This document shows positions 42,079 to 52,188 of a DNA stretch of 64,000 nt, piece by piece (the stretch's first letter is position 1; each line of letters begins with the position of its first letter). This DNA comes from an uncultured Bacteroidia bacterium (GTDB lineage Bacteria; Bacteroidota; Bacteroidia; Bacteroidales; UBA932). The notes under the pieces were generated by a model. It saw only the letters and a list, made by a program, of their open reading frames with translations, ran no database searches and had not been told where the DNA came from. The stretch is taken from contig CACZZF010000014.1 of NCBI GenBank assembly GCA_902785575.1, positions 62,001 through 126,000 on the forward strand. The letters run 5' to 3'. The translations under genes were made by a program, and so were the position numbers.

Positions 42079-45015
42079 ATGAGATCACACGCTTTCCCCG
42101 CATTACTGGCCGCTTTATTCGTGGTCGCTTGTGGCGATCCGAAACTCGAGCCGGTGGATTATGTCAACCCTTACGCCGGAAATATCAGCCATTTGCTTGT
42201 GCCGACATTCCCGACTGTCCAGTTGCCGAACTCAATGCTCAGAGTGTATCCGGAGCGCTCGGATTACACCTCTGAGTACCTGAACGGCCTTCCGGTTATA
42301 GTCACAAACCACAGGGAGCGTTCAGCGTTCAAATTATCGGTGACCACGAGGGACTCCAAGGGTGCGGTGATTCCTGTTTCTTATGATAACGAGCATTTGA
42401 CTCCATATTCATTTGACGTCACTCTCTCGGACGGGGAGATTCAGGCCAGCTACGCGTTGTCTCATCAGTCGGCCATATATTCATTGAAAGCGAATGATCC
42501 GTTGAGGGTGATTCTCTCAAGCAGAGAAGGTTCCGTCGCATGGGATGGGGAGGCTCTATCTGGATGGCAGACAGTGGAGGATCAGACGAAGATATATGTC
42601 TATATGGAGCCGGAAACCAAACCCGCGAGGGTGGAATCCGCCAAAGACGAGAGGAACAGTTGGGTCACCATGGTTTTCAGTGAGCCTTCGGTCAGGTTGC
42701 GCTATGGAGTCTCATTTATTGATGAGGCCCAGGCTAAAGCCAATCTTCGAAGGGAAATATCTGATTACGATGTGGACGCGCTTGCCGCGGCGGGAAGAAA
42801 GATCTGGAATGAGATTTTAGGCAGGATCGAGGTTAAAGGTCCGGAAAAACGTATGAAGGTATTCTATACTTCATATTACCGTACCTTCGAAAGGCCGATT
42901 TGTATGAGTGAGGACGGACGATATTGGAGCGCTTTCGACAACACCGTCCATGAGGATGGAGGAGTACCTTTCTACACGGATGATTGGATTTGGGACACCT
43001 ACAGGGCGGCGCATCCGCTCCGTACGTTGATGGACGTCCCCTTGGAGGAAAATATTCTGGCCTCTTATCTACGGATGGCCGAGCAAATGGGTACCGGCTG
43101 GATGCCTACTTTCCCTGAAGTCAGCGGTGACTCTCGAAGAATGAACTCCAATCACGGTATCCCGACCTTTGCCGACGCTTTGGCAAAAGGGCTGAAAATA
43201 GATGTGAAGGCTGCCTATGAGGCAGGCCGGAAGGCATTGACGGAGAAGACCTTGGTCCCTTGGTCCGGCAATCCGGCCGGAGAGTTGGACAGTTTCTATT
43301 GGGAGCATGGGTATATTCCCGCGCTTCGTGCGGGAGAGATTGAGACAGACTCCAATGTCGGTTGGGAGAACCGCCAGCCTGTGGCTGTAAGCCTTGGTAC
43401 GGCATACGACTGCTGGGCGCTCTCTAAGCTTGCGGAAGCTGCTGGCAATAAGGAAGATGCGGATTATTTCAAAAACTGGTCCACCAACTATAGAAAGCTT
43501 TTTAATCCTGAGACTCTGTTCTTCCATCCCAAAGACAAGGACGGCGATTTCATTCCTGACCTTGATTATAATTTCCCCGGAGGAATGGGCGCCAGGGAGT
43601 ATTACGACGAGAATAATGCCTGGGTATATCGCTGGGATGTGCAGCACGATATTCCTGGTTTGATAGGTTTGATGGGAGGACCGTCGAGTTTCGTAAGCGA
43701 ACTCGACCGCATGTTCGCCACACCTCTCGGGCGCAACAAGTTCTCGTTCTTCGCCAAGCTTCCTGATCACACCGGCAATGTGGGCCAGTTCTCGATGGCT
43801 AACGAGCCTTCGCTGCATATTCCGTATCTCTACAACTATGCTGGAGCGCCTTGGAAGACTCAGAAGAGGATCCGACAGATGCTCGACACTTGGTTCCGTG
43901 ACGACCTGATGGGAGTTCCTGGTGATGAGGACGGAGGCGGCCTTACTTCATTCGTGGTCTTTTCCTCTTTGGGATTCTATCCCGTCACACCGGGAGAGCC
44001 TGTCTATACCATCGGAAGTCCGGTATTCGAGGACGCCAGTATGACACTTTCGAACGGGAAGGTATTCAAAATCAAGGCAAAAGGAGTATCCGACGAGAAT
44101 AAGTACATCCAAAGCGCCAGCCTTAACGGGAAACCTTTGGCGGGGCCTTGGATCACTCATGAGGAAATTATGGCTGGCGGAACCTTGGCTCTTGAGATGG
44201 GACCGCTCCCGAACATGGATTGGGGTGCGGTGTCCCCGTCTGATCAAAAGGAATGGGAAGCCGCCGGTTGGAAATGGAACAGCATAGGGGACGGTGCCGA
44301 GACCACATACGCCCAATTCCCTTTCCATGGTACTATCCAGAGTGTCAGCATGGCAAGATATCCAGCCGCCAATATGAGCACATCTTTAGTCCATGCTCCA
44401 GGAGATCTTGCCGGCACAACAGACTCTCTCGCTATGCGGGAAGGAGCCCGTATCGGCTTGAACGGCAGTTATTTCAATATGCGTAGGCTTATTCCTCACA
44501 CGTTCTTCTTCATAAATGGGGAGGTCGTGGGGCATACTCCGGCGTCAGGTGAGGAGCGTTCCAACGGGATCCTTGCCATCAAGGACAAAGAAGGCCATAA
44601 GCTGGAAATACTTCAGTATGACTCCACTAAGGTTGAAACCTACAAGACTGGCTATTATTCCGCATTGGCCTCTGGACCTATCCTGATGCTTGACGGGAAG
44701 GCGCCGGTTATTGATATGAAATCGTCTTTCAATTATATGCGCCATCCAAGGACCTTTATTGGCTGGGATGATAAAGGCATGGTATATATGGTTGTCGTGG
44801 ATGGACGTTTCCCGGGCCAGGCAGATGGGATGAGCATCCCGGAGCTGGCCACTGTCGCCCGTATTCTCGGCCTCAAGGATGCGCTTAACCTTGATGGAGG
44901 AGGCTCCTCGACCCTTTGGACTGACAAGACAGGAATAATCAACTTCCCTTACGACAACCGGAAATTCGACCATGAGGGTGCCCGGAAGGTCCCTAATATA
45001 GTGATAGTCAAGTAG
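42079..45015 (+). CDS. GH92 alpha-mannosidase fused to a phosphodiester glycosidase (NAGPA-like) domain, lipoprotein
   Basis: The ATG at 42079 opens a lipoprotein signal (LLAALFVVACGD, Cys18); mature length is about 960 residues. Residues about 25-716 form a complete GH92: the N-terminal beta domain (VDYVNPYAGNISHL), DDWIWDTYRAAHPL, GWMPTFPEVSGDS and NEPSLHIPYLYNYAG. The GDEDGGGLTSFVVFSSLGFY segment and the closing MGPLPNMDWG at 707-716 complete it. Residues about 745-978 match the phosphodiester glycosidase domain of the NAGPA / uncovering-enzyme family: LNGSYFNMRR, HPRTFIGWDD, VVVDGRFPGQADGMS and LNLDGGGSS (Asp939). GH92 enzymes are Ca2+-dependent exo-alpha-mannosidases. The fusion suggests one protein removes sugar-1-phosphate caps and then trims alpha-mannose from phosphorylated mannans or N-glycans; this is inference. 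Confidence 0.92.
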   Translation: MRSHAFPALLAALFVVACGDPKLEPVDYVNPYAGNISHLLVPTFPTVQLPNSMLRVYPERSDYTSEYLNGLPVIVTNHRERSAFKLSVTTRDSKGAVIPVSYDNEHLTPYSFDVTLSDGEIQASYALSHQSAIYSLKANDPLRVILSSREGSVAWDGEALSGWQTVEDQTKIYVYMEPETKPARVESAKDERNSWVTMVFSEPSVRLRYGVSFIDEAQAKANLRREISDYDVDALAAAGRKIWNEILGRIEVKGPEKRMKVFYTSYYRTFERPICMSEDGRYWSAFDNTVHEDGGVPFYTDDWIWDTYRAAHPLRTLMDVPLEENILASYLRMAEQMGTGWMPTFPEVSGDSRRMNSNHGIPTFADALAKGLKIDVKAAYEAGRKALTEKTLVPWSGNPAGELDSFYWEHGYIPALRAGEIETDSNVGWENRQPVAVSLGTAYDCWALSKLAEAAGNKEDADYFKNWSTNYRKLFNPETLFFHPKDKDGDFIPDLDYNFPGGMGAREYYDENNAWVYRWDVQHDIPGLIGLMGGPSSFVSELDRMFATPLGRNKFSFFAKLPDHTGNVGQFSMANEPSLHIPYLYNYAGAPWKTQKRIRQMLDTWFRDDLMGVPGDEDGGGLTSFVVFSSLGFYPVTPGEPVYTIGSPVFEDASMTLSNGKVFKIKAKGVSDENKYIQSASLNGKPLAGPWITHEEIMAGGTLALEMGPLPNMDWGAVSPSDQKEWEAAGWKWNSIGDGAETTYAQFPFHGTIQSVSMARYPAANMSTSLVHAPGDLAGTTDSLAMREGARIGLNGSYFNMRRLIPHTFFFINGEVVGHTPASGEERSNGILAIKDKEGHKLEILQYDSTKVETYKTGYYSALASGPILMLDGKAPVIDMKSSFNYMRHPRTFIGWDDKGMVYMVVVDGRFPGQADGMSIPELATVARILGLKDALNLDGGGSSTLWTDKTGIINFPYDNRKFDHEGARKVPNIVIVK

Positions 45016-45026
45016 TAGGGGACTGA

Positions 45027-46592
45027 TTACTCAATCGTCCACTCGGCGCCGTCCTTGGTGTCTTTGACGGTGATTCCAAGGGCTTTGAGATGATCGCGGA
45101 TAGCGTCGCTCAGGCCCCAGTCCTTCGCGGCCTTGGCCTTCGCCCTCTCTTCGAGAACCATATCCATAAGTCCGGCGACAACCTCCTGGCTCTTGCCGCC
45201 TTCTCCAGCGCTCTCATCTTTGAGTCCGAGAACACCGAACACTATGTCATCGAAGATTTGGACAAGTGTTTTGATATCACCTTCAGTGAGACTCTTGGTC
45301 CCTGAGCCTGTCGAAGGGCCTGATTTGGCGGAGTTTATGATCCTTACAGCCTCGAAGATATGCGACAGGGCGACCGGAGTGTTTAGGTCATCACAAAGGG
45401 CGTCGTAAACACCGTCGAAGATCGCCTTGATCTCGGCCGAGTCAGCCGGGCAGGTGTCAGGGGCGATAGAAGTGGGGAGCTCGCCGTAAGGTAGATCCTT
45501 CGCTTCGCTCAGGATGACACCTTTGGCCTTGGCTAAAGCGACCAGATCCTTATAAGCCTGGAGAACCCTCTTCAGAGCCTTCTCAGCGGCTTGCAGAGCC
45601 TCATTACTGAAGTCGAGGGTGCCGCGATAGTGCGCCTGAAGAATGAAAAAGCGCACCGTCATAGGGGAATAGGCCTGGTCCAATTTCGGATGGCTTCCGG
45701 AGAATAGCTCAGGCAGGGTGATGAAGTTACCCAGCGACTTACCCATCTTCTGGCCGTTGATAGTGATCATGTTGTTATGGACCCAGTAGCGCACTCCTTT
45801 GGTGCCTCTCCAGGCCACGTTCTGGGCAATCTCGCACTCATGGTGGGGGAACATGAGATCCATTCCTCCTCCGTGAATATCGAACTCCTCTCCGAGATAT
45901 TTCTCTCCCATAACCGAGCACTCGAGATGCCAGCCGGGGAAACCTTCGCCCCAAGGACTTGGCCAGTGCATGATATGCTCTGGCTCCGCCTTCTTCCAAA
46001 GGGCGAAATCGTAAGGAGCTTTCTTGTCGCTCTGTCCGTCGAGGGTGCGAGTCCCTTCCAAGGTGTCATTCAGATTGCGTCCGGAGAGTACCCCATAATG
46101 GTGCTTCTCATTGTATTTCTCCACGTCGAAATACACGGAACCATTTGAGATATAGGCATATCCGGCCTCGAGAATCTTCTTTATCGTCTCGATTTGCTCG
46201 ATAATATGTCCGGAAGCTCTGGGCTCGATCGAAGGAGGAGCGACATTCAGAAGCCGCATCGCCTCATGGTAGCGGAAGGTGTAATTCTGAACCACCTCCA
46301 TCGGCTCCAGTTGCTCCAGCCTGGCCTTCTTGCTGATCTTGTCCTCTCCTTCATCAGCATCATGCTCAAGGTGACCGACATCGGTGATATTACGGACATA
46401 GCGCACTTTATAGCCGAGATGCCTGAGCAGCTTGAACAGCACATCGTAGGTCACTCCAGGGCGGGCGTGGCCAAGATGAGCGTCTCCATAAACGGTCGGC
46501 CCGCAGACATACATGCCCACGTGTCCTTCGTGAACCGGAACGAAAAGCTCCTTGTTCTTTGTCAGGGTATTGGTTAGAAAAAGACTTCTCAT
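45027..46592 (-). CDS. cysS: Cysteinyl-tRNA synthetase with two in-frame hairpin-element insertions
   Basis: The 521-residue enzyme has the zinc/cysteine site [19 protein letters not shown] (HLGH = HIGH), [29 protein letters not shown] and KMGKSLGNF (KMSKS variant). It charges tRNA-Cys. It is about 30 residues longer than usual. Two short segments look foreign: [12 protein letters not shown] near residue 360 and [10 protein letters not shown] near 425. Both are encoded by dispersed hairpin elements and lie in the linker/anticodon-binding region, where insertions are tolerated. The start overlaps the purL stop by 3-4 nt (ATGA), so it is translationally coupled to purL. Confidence 0.97.
   Translation of the reverse strand: MRSLFLTNTLTKNKELFVPVHEGHVGMYVCGPTVYGDAHLGHARPGVTYDVLFKLLRHLGYKVRYVRNITDVGHLEHDADEGEDKISKKARLEQLEPMEVVQNYTFRYHEAMRLLNVAPPSIEPRASGHIIEQIETIKKILEAGYAYISNGSVYFDVEKYNEKHHYGVLSGRNLNDTLEGTRTLDGQSDKKAPYDFALWKKAEPEHIMHWPSPWGEGFPGWHLECSVMGEKYLGEEFDIHGGGMDLMFPHHECEIAQNVAWRGTKGVRYWVHNNMITINGQKMGKSLGNFITLPELFSGSHPKLDQAYSPMTVRFFILQAHYRGTLDFSNEALQAAEKALKRVLQAYKDLVALAKAKGVILSEAKDLPYGELPTSIAPDTCPADSAEIKAIFDGVYDALCDDLNTPVALSHIFEAVRIINSAKSGPSTGSGTKSLTEGDIKTLVQIFDDIVFGVLGLKDESAGEGGKSQEVVAGLMDMVLEERAKAKAAKDWGLSDAIRDHLKALGITVKDTKDGAEWTIE
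45295..45323. repeat. Dispersed hairpin element in cysS, copy 1
   Basis: The plus strand reads TTGGTCCCTGAGCC followed by TGTCGAAGGGCCTGA. The outer bases GGTCCC and GGGCC are near-complementary. The core CCTGAGCCTGTCGAAGGG is identical to that at 18459-18476. It is read in frame as [10 protein letters not shown] on the minus strand. Confidence 0.8.
45494..45520. repeat. Dispersed hairpin element in cysS, copy 2
   Basis: On the minus strand it reads GTGTCATCCTGAGCG then AAGCGAAGGATC, with stem ATCCT/AGGAT. It encodes the VILSEAKDL peptide, a sequence I recognise as a recurrent in-frame product of this kind of interspersed element in several phyla. It is closely related to the intergenic copy at 23475-23500. 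Confidence 0.85.
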
Positions 46593-49500
46593 ACGACTTT
46601 AAAATATTTGACGGCATTTTCGAAGAGCGGTTGCTCAAGGTCGGCCTCGATATTCTTGAACAGGCCTTCCTCGTAACGCTCGCTGTGGCCCATCTTGCCA
46701 AGGATCTGGCCATTACGGCTGATTATACCTTCGATGGCGTAATATGATCCGTTCGGATTGTAAGGCGACTCCATGGTAGGCTCGTCAGTGATCGGATCCA
46801 CATACTGGAACGCCACCTGGCCGTTTGTGAACAGTTCCTTAGCAAGCTCTTCATTCACGACGAATTTGCCCTCTCCGTGGCTGACTGGGATGGTATATTC
46901 GTCGCCAATGGTCATGCCTCTCAGCCAAGGTGAGTTGGTAGTGGCGACCCTTGTCGTCACCATCTGGGAAATATGACGGTTGATGTCGTTGCGGAATAGT
47001 GTGGGGGAGTCTTTGGTGACTTTCCCGAGTTCGCCGTAAGGAAGCAGACCGGACTTGACGAGGGCTTGGAAACCGTTGCATATTCCAAGAATAAGACCTC
47101 CTCTGGAGAGCAAATCCTTGATGGCGGAAGCTATCGCTTCGTTGTTAAGCACGTTCGCTATGAACTTACCGCTTCCGTCCGGCTCGTCTCCGGCAGAGAA
47201 GCCGCCAGAGATCATAAAGATCTGGCATTCACGAATATTCTTGGCCATCTCATCGATGGACTCGAACACGTCCTTATCGGTGAGGTTGCGGAAAACGCTT
47301 GTGCGCACCTCGGCACCGGCCTTCCTGAAGGCTTTAGCTGAATCGTAATCGCAGTTGGTACCCGGGAATACAGGCAGATAAGCCACTACCTTGTCCACGG
47401 CCGGACCTTTATATTCAAGATCCGATTTTTTGGCTTTGAATGGCTTGACTCCTTCCATTCCCTTTGGCATCAGCCGCTTGTGGGCCGATTCGCTGACGGC
47501 AGGGTAAACTTTCTCAAACAGGGAACCGTTGAAGTCCATGAGCTCGAATATCGAGATTGAAGTCCCGTTGACACGGACGTTCCCGTCTTCTCCGGAAGTC
47601 ACGTCTCCGATCAGTTCAGCGTTTTCGAAATCGACCTCTCCATCAGTCTCAATCACTATTGAGCCGTAAGCGAGATTGAATAGGTCTTCCTCCGTAAGCT
47701 TCACATCGAAGCCGAAGGCGTTGCCGAAACTCATTTTGCAGAGCGCTTCGGCCACACCGCCGAATCCGACTGACCAAGCGGCCACAATGGTGCCGTCCTT
47801 GATCTTAGCGTTGATATTGTCCCAGTTCCTCTTCAGTTGCTCCACGTTCGGCATCTTGTTAGCTAAGGGAGTATGCCTGACGAGATAGAGCCGGTCGCCT
47901 TCCCATTTGAACTCAGGGGATATGACATTTCCGGTCTTGACCGGCGTTATTCCGAAGGCGATCAGGGTCGGGGGAACATGGATCGGACCATGCTCTGTCT
48001 CGAAGGATCCGCTCATGGAGTCTTTCCCTCCGATGGAAGGCAATCCGAAGGCTTCCTGCATCTTGAGAGCGCCTAAAAGAGCGGCGGTCGGCTTGCCCCA
48101 TGTCAGAGGATCGGAAGTCATCCTTTCGAAATACTCCTGGCAGGAGAACCTCATGGTTTTCCAGTCTCCTCCTGCGGCGACAATCTTAGAGCAGGCCTCT
48201 ACAAATGAATATGCGGCGCCATGGTAGGGGCTCCATTCACATAGGTCGGGGTTGAATCCGAAGGCCATCATGCTGGCCGTGTCAGTGAAACCGTCAACAG
48301 GAAGCTTCTGAACCGAGACCTGTGTCTCAGTGGTCTGCAACTCGCCGCCGAAAGGCATCAGGACTGTGGATCTGCCGATGGTGGAGTCAAACATCTCGAT
48401 AAGGCCCTTCTGGCTTGTGACGTTAGGATCCTGGAGATTGGCGAACATCCTCTCTTTCAAGTTCTTCCCGGGGATTTCACGATAGAAGGGATCTATTCCC
48501 TCGACCGCTCCAATCACTGCTTTCGAGTAATGCTTCGCGCCAGCGCTGTCGATAAAGTCCCTGCGGAGATCGACCACCAATTCTCCCTTGTTGTACATCC
48601 TCATCCTCTCGGTGTCAGTCACATCGGCGACATGCGTCACCTCGATATTCTCCGAGTGGCAATATTCCTTGAATATCTCCTCGTCCTTGGCCTCGATCAC
48701 CACGGCCATTCTCTCTTGGGACTCGCTGATGGCCAGCTCCGTGGAGTTCATGCCGCTGTACTTGACCGGCACCCTGTCGAGGTAGATGTCCAGCCCGGCT
48801 GTCAGTTCACCGATCGCGACCGACACGCCTCCGGCGCCGAAATCATTGGATTTCTTTATTAAAGAAGTAACCTCCGGGCGGCGGAACAATCTCTCCAGTT
48901 TCCTCTCCTCCGGTGGGTTTCCTTTCTGGACCTCGCTTCCGCAGGTCTCCAGTGACTCCTCGGTGTGTTCTTTTGATGAGCCGGTGGCTCCTCCGATTCC
49001 GTCACGGCCGGTCCTTCCGCCGAGCATCAGCACCACATCGCCAGGTTTCGGGCTCTCCCTCCTGACATTGGAGGCTTTGACCGCGCCGACAACAGCTCCA
49101 ACCTCCATTCTCTTGGCTGTGTAGCCTTCATGGAATAACTCCCTGACATGGGTCGTCGCAAGTCCGATCTGGTTACCGTAGCTGGAATATCCCTGGGCGG
49201 CCTTGCGGGTGATAACCTTTTGTGGAAGTTTTCCAGGAATCGTCTCAGCGACAGGCTTGTAGATGTCTCCGGCACCGGTGACTCGCATTGCCTGATAGAC
49301 ATAGGAGCGTCCGGAAAGTGGATCCCTAATGGCTCCGCCTAGGCAGGTGGCCGCACCTCCGAAGGGCTCGATTTCGGTAGGGTGGTTGTGAGTTTCGTTT
49401 TTGAACATCAACAACCATCGTTGTTGATGTTCATCCACCCCCCTGCACCCCCCAGGGGGATTGAGGGGCGTTCCCCTCAAACTCCCTGCGTCGCTTCGCT

Positions 49501-50428
49501 CCGAGTTGTCAGAATCAAAGGGGGTCACATCGACGTCAATGAATATGCTGCAGGCGTTGTTTTCCTCACTCACCTCCATGTCATCAAGTTTGCCAGCTTT
49601 CCTGAGATACTTGGCGCCTATCGTCGCCATATCCATGAGGTTCAACCCCTTGCCTTCCCGGCCGAGATCTTTCCTCATCTTAAGATAGAGGCTCATAGTT
49701 CCGTCAATGTCCTCCTTGATAAAGGAGTCTTCAACAGCAATATCCTCCAGTTCAGTGGTGAAAGTAGTGTGACGGCAATGGTCGCTCCAATAGGTATCGA
49801 GAATCCTGAGCTCAGTCTCATTGGGATCCCTACCCTCGGCGGTGAAATAGGTTCTCACTTCCTTGAGGTCGTCCTCATTCATGGCGAGTCCCATCTTCTT
49901 CCGGTAGGGCGTGAGATCCTCATCGGTCATATTCCTGAATCCCTCTAACAGAGGAACTTCCTTGACAGCCGCATGCTCCGTGTCGGACAGTTTCGAGAGG
50001 TCTTTCTCTCTTGATTCCACAGGATTTATCACGTAGTGACGGATCTTATCCAGGACTTCGTCACTGGCGTCATCGTCAACTATGATCAACTTGGAACTTT
50101 TGATCGCTATGTCAGCCTTGGGGTCAATCAGATGGACACAATCCACGGCCGATGCCGCTCTCTGGTCAAACTGTCCGGGCAGGAATTCCACAGCGATGTA
50201 TTTCGACAAATCGACAGAATCCGTGACCTGATCTGTGACTATCTCGCCGAACACGCTGTAGCGGCTTTTCTCAAGCAGTTCCGGAGTGAAGCCGAACAAG
50301 TCATAAACATTTAGCAGCCGAAGCTTCTTCAGCTTCAGCTGCAGATTCTCATTCAGTTCCGCCAGGAGACTGGCTGCCTCCACTTGGAATTCAGGATATT
50401 TCTCGACAAATATTCGATAGGAGCCCAT
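46589..50428 (-). CDS. purL: Phosphoribosylformylglycinamidine synthase, large fused form, with in-frame insertion
   Basis: The 1279-residue single-chain FGAM synthetase has the synthetase half ([55 protein letters not shown]). The C-terminal glutaminase half has Cys1117 in GICNGFQ and HGEGKF near the end. It makes FGAM from FGAR, glutamine and ATP in purine synthesis. About 33 residues (304-336) interrupt the conserved region just before [13 protein letters not shown], where typical PurLs have only a short loop. The inserted sequence is a repeat element. It is directly upstream of cysS with overlapping stop/start. The catalytic residues are intact, so the insertion is probably tolerated at the surface. 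Confidence 0.97.
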   Translation of the reverse strand: MGSYRIFVEKYPEFQVEAASLLAELNENLQLKLKKLRLLNVYDLFGFTPELLEKSRYSVFGEIVTDQVTDSVDLSKYIAVEFLPGQFDQRAASAVDCVHLIDPKADIAIKSSKLIIVDDDASDEVLDKIRHYVINPVESREKDLSKLSDTEHAAVKEVPLLEGFRNMTDEDLTPYRKKMGLAMNEDDLKEVRTYFTAEGRDPNETELRILDTYWSDHCRHTTFTTELEDIAVEDSFIKEDIDGTMSLYLKMRKDLGREGKGLNLMDMATIGAKYLRKAGKLDDMEVSEENNACSIFIDVDVTPFDSDNSERSDAGSLRGTPLNPPGGCRGVDEHQQRWLLMFKNETHNHPTEIEPFGGAATCLGGAIRDPLSGRSYVYQAMRVTGAGDIYKPVAETIPGKLPQKVITRKAAQGYSSYGNQIGLATTHVRELFHEGYTAKRMEVGAVVGAVKASNVRRESPKPGDVVLMLGGRTGRDGIGGATGSSKEHTEESLETCGSEVQKGNPPEERKLERLFRRPEVTSLIKKSNDFGAGGVSVAIGELTAGLDIYLDRVPVKYSGMNSTELAISESQERMAVVIEAKDEEIFKEYCHSENIEVTHVADVTDTERMRMYNKGELVVDLRRDFIDSAGAKHYSKAVIGAVEGIDPFYREIPGKNLKERMFANLQDPNVTSQKGLIEMFDSTIGRSTVLMPFGGELQTTETQVSVQKLPVDGFTDTASMMAFGFNPDLCEWSPYHGAAYSFVEACSKIVAAGGDWKTMRFSCQEYFERMTSDPLTWGKPTAALLGALKMQEAFGLPSIGGKDSMSGSFETEHGPIHVPPTLIAFGITPVKTGNVISPEFKWEGDRLYLVRHTPLANKMPNVEQLKRNWDNINAKIKDGTIVAAWSVGFGGVAEALCKMSFGNAFGFDVKLTEEDLFNLAYGSIVIETDGEVDFENAELIGDVTSGEDGNVRVNGTSISIFELMDFNGSLFEKVYPAVSESAHKRLMPKGMEGVKPFKAKKSDLEYKGPAVDKVVAYLPVFPGTNCDYDSAKAFRKAGAEVRTSVFRNLTDKDVFESIDEMAKNIRECQIFMISGGFSAGDEPDGSGKFIANVLNNEAIASAIKDLLSRGGLILGICNGFQALVKSGLLPYGELGKVTKDSPTLFRNDINRHISQMVTTRVATTNSPWLRGMTIGDEYTIPVSHGEGKFVVNEELAKELFTNGQVAFQYVDPITDEPTMESPYNPNGSYYAIEGIISRNGQILGKMGHSERYEEGLFKNIEADLEQPLFENAVKYFKVV
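49402..49433. repeat. Perfect 14-bp inverted repeat at the purL insertion boundary
   Basis: TGAACATCAACAAC (49402-49415) and GTTGTTGATGTTCA (49420-49433) flank the 4-nt loop CATC. The first arm, read on the minus strand, encodes the conserved LLMF of purL. The second arm is an inverted copy of it and belongs to the inserted DNA. Confidence 0.9.
49434..49512. repeat. Repeat element inserted in purL
   Basis: The insert contains TTGAGGGG-CGTT-CCCCTCAA (49461-49480), then ACTCCCTGCGTCGCTTCGCT ending CCGAG. The first hairpin and the following ACTCCC are shared with both 81-bp units behind tRNA-Leu (there CGTA in the loop). The distal part is analogous in position and also GC-palindromic. It is read in frame in purL as a Pro/Gly-rich stretch ([15 protein letters not shown]). 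Confidence 0.85.
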
Positions 50429-50437
50429 TATCGTTTA

Positions 50438-50962
50438 TTAAAAGTTAAATGAAAGTCCGAATCCACCCGAGTTGGTCGGACCGAGGTTCAAGGAATATGA
50501 TTTCCTAACGGAAGGGTCTGTGTTATAAGTTTTCGCGAGGTTTCCCAGCCTGACCCAGCCTCCAAAGTCCATCGCCGCGCCAACCAGCGCGCAAATCCCA
50601 CCGATGATTATCGAAGGGTCTTTGTAAAACCTGATGTTCGCATCCCTGTAAAGCGTGATGATAACAATGTCGGTGGCCATGTATGAGATTCCGAGCATCC
50701 ACAAGTATTGGCCGTAATCCTGCAGGATCTTGGCACCCCTGTATTTTCTCCAGAAATCTCCCGTGACATCGCTGGTGAGAAGGTATTCGTTGGATTCGGA
50801 GAAGATCAGGTTCCCATGGAACCTCATCAGTTCCCCTTTCCCCTCTCTGATGGTGGTCATCTTGGAGGGGAAAAGTTCTCCTGATTGGACGGTATCCTTG
50901 TTCTGGGCGAAAACGCAAGCTGATCCCAGGAGCGCGATCGCCAGGACTATTAACCTTCGCAT
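50438..50962 (-). CDS. Exported small membrane protein of unknown function
   Basis: The 174-residue protein has a signal peptide (RRLIVLAIALLGSACVFAQ). Hydrophobic segments follow near 85-103 (YLWMLGISYMATDIVIITLY) and 117-137 (IIIGGICALVGAAMDFGGWV). The C-terminus, YSLNLGPTNSGGFGLSFNF, alternates and ends in Phe, like an outer membrane strand. It lies 9 nt from purL and from the paralogous secreted pair, on the same strand. I do not recognise a family; a cell-envelope location is all that can be said. Confidence 0.72.
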   Translation of the reverse strand: MRRLIVLAIALLGSACVFAQNKDTVQSGELFPSKMTTIREGKGELMRFHGNLIFSESNEYLLTSDVTGDFWRKYRGAKILQDYGQYLWMLGISYMATDIVIITLYRDANIRFYKDPSIIIGGICALVGAAMDFGGWVRLGNLAKTYNTDPSVRKSYSLNLGPTNSGGFGLSFNF

Positions 50963-50971
50963 GATAGCGGA

Positions 50972-51556
50972 TTAGAATTTAGGGACATCAAAGACCTGGG
51001 GCAGCACCATCGCATCCTCCTTGAACTCGGTGGCGACGGCTGTGACAGCCATACCGCTGATGTCAGTGACTGATTTAAGGGCGAAACCCTTGTAGCACCA
51101 GACTTTCATCTTGGCTTTCATCCCCTGGGCTTCTGTCTCCATCGTGAAAACGTCGCAATCCAATCCGAGGAATTTCTCCTTGCCGACAGACTGGATATTA
51201 TACTTTGCCTTAACCTCATCAGTGAGATCGTTGAAGTTAGGCTGGTCAGCCGCATTGACATCCAGTTCTTGGACTTGTTTCATCGTGTAGTTGACAGACC
51301 AGTTCTTACCATCCTTGGAGATGGTTCCGGTCTCCATACTTCCCATGCCGGGGATATCCAGCTTCATCTTCTGGCACTCCTTGGCACCATAGTCATCGAT
51401 GTAGGCTGTGGACTCGACTTTCTGGCCCATCATATCGGTAGAGATCTTAACGATGGCGGACTTGAATCCATATTTCTTCACGGCTTCCTTGTCCTGGGCG
51501 GTGAGACCCAGCGATACCAGTATCAACAGGCTGGCGAACAAAAACTTGGTTTTCAT
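50972..51556 (-). CDS. Secreted DUF4412-like protein (paralogue A)
   Basis: The 194-residue protein has a signal peptide (KTKFLFASLLILVSLGLTAQ). The mature part reads KYGFKSAIVKISTDMMGQKV then STAYIDDYGAKE, and later FLGLDCDVFTMETEAQG and MKVWCYKGFALKS. This layout of an incomplete beta-barrel with a conserved K-x-W-x-YKG segment resembles the DUF4412 / LolA-like periplasmic proteins of Bacteroidota. It is a tandem paralogue of the next gene upstream and differs in having two cysteines (DCD, WCY). Function unknown. Confidence 0.78.
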   Translation of the reverse strand: MKTKFLFASLLILVSLGLTAQDKEAVKKYGFKSAIVKISTDMMGQKVESTAYIDDYGAKECQKMKLDIPGMGSMETGTISKDGKNWSVNYTMKQVQELDVNAADQPNFNDLTDEVKAKYNIQSVGKEKFLGLDCDVFTMETEAQGMKAKMKVWCYKGFALKSVTDISGMAVTAVATEFKEDAMVLPQVFDVPKF

Positions 51557-51578
51557 CTTGATAAGTCGCTAAGTTGTT

Positions 51579-52175
51579 TTATTTCTTTTTCTTGGTTTTG
51601 TAATCAGGAATCTCAAGCACATCTTGAGGAATATCAACATTTTCCTCGAAAGAGGTTACCTCGGTAGTGACTTTGAATATGCCCGTATCGGTCTCGCTTT
51701 TCATTGGATAACCTTTATAGATCCATACAGTCATCGTGGCAGGAGCTCCATTATAGTCTGTGTCAAGAATATATACAACACATTTCTTGCCTAGAACCGA
51801 ATCCTCGGCCAATTCTTTCATGTTGTATTTCTCTTTTTCAGCGGCGGTGGGGTTTAGGAAATCCGGCTGCTCGATGGCATCAGCCACCTCAATCTTCTTC
51901 GATGTGTAGTTTACAGTGTAGGATTTGCCGTCCCTAACGATAGTGGCGCTCTTCACGTTTCCTTTGAGGGGAACATTCATCTCAACCACTTGGCTGGTCT
52001 GTGCTCCGTAATTATCCACGTAAGCTGTCGACTCTATAGTCCTGCCAAGAAGCTCAGTGTTGATCGTGGCGATGGCGGATTTGAATCCATATTTCTTCAC
52101 AATGGCACTCTCTTGGGCGTAGGCTCCAAAAGTAACCATCAGCAACAGGCTGGCGAACAAATATTTGACTTTCAT
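51579..52175 (-). CDS. Secreted DUF4412-like protein (paralogue B)
   Basis: I chose the ATG at 52175 because it opens straight into a signal peptide (MKVKYLFASLLLMVTFGAYA); an ATG 12 codons upstream would put charged residues first. The mature protein shares KKYGFKSAIATINTELLGRT, STAYVDNYGAQ, then MTVWIYKGYPMKS with paralogue A, 22 nt downstream. The pair arose by tandem duplication. It has a Lys-rich C-terminus (YKTKKKK). It lies 13 nt after nagB on the same strand, but a functional link with amino-sugar metabolism is not evident. Confidence 0.78.
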   Translation of the reverse strand: MKVKYLFASLLLMVTFGAYAQESAIVKKYGFKSAIATINTELLGRTIESTAYVDNYGAQTSQVVEMNVPLKGNVKSATIVRDGKSYTVNYTSKKIEVADAIEQPDFLNPTAAEKEKYNMKELAEDSVLGKKCVVYILDTDYNGAPATMTVWIYKGYPMKSETDTGIFKVTTEVTSFEENVDIPQDVLEIPDYKTKKKK

Positions 52176-52188
52176 CTTTGTTTTATAA

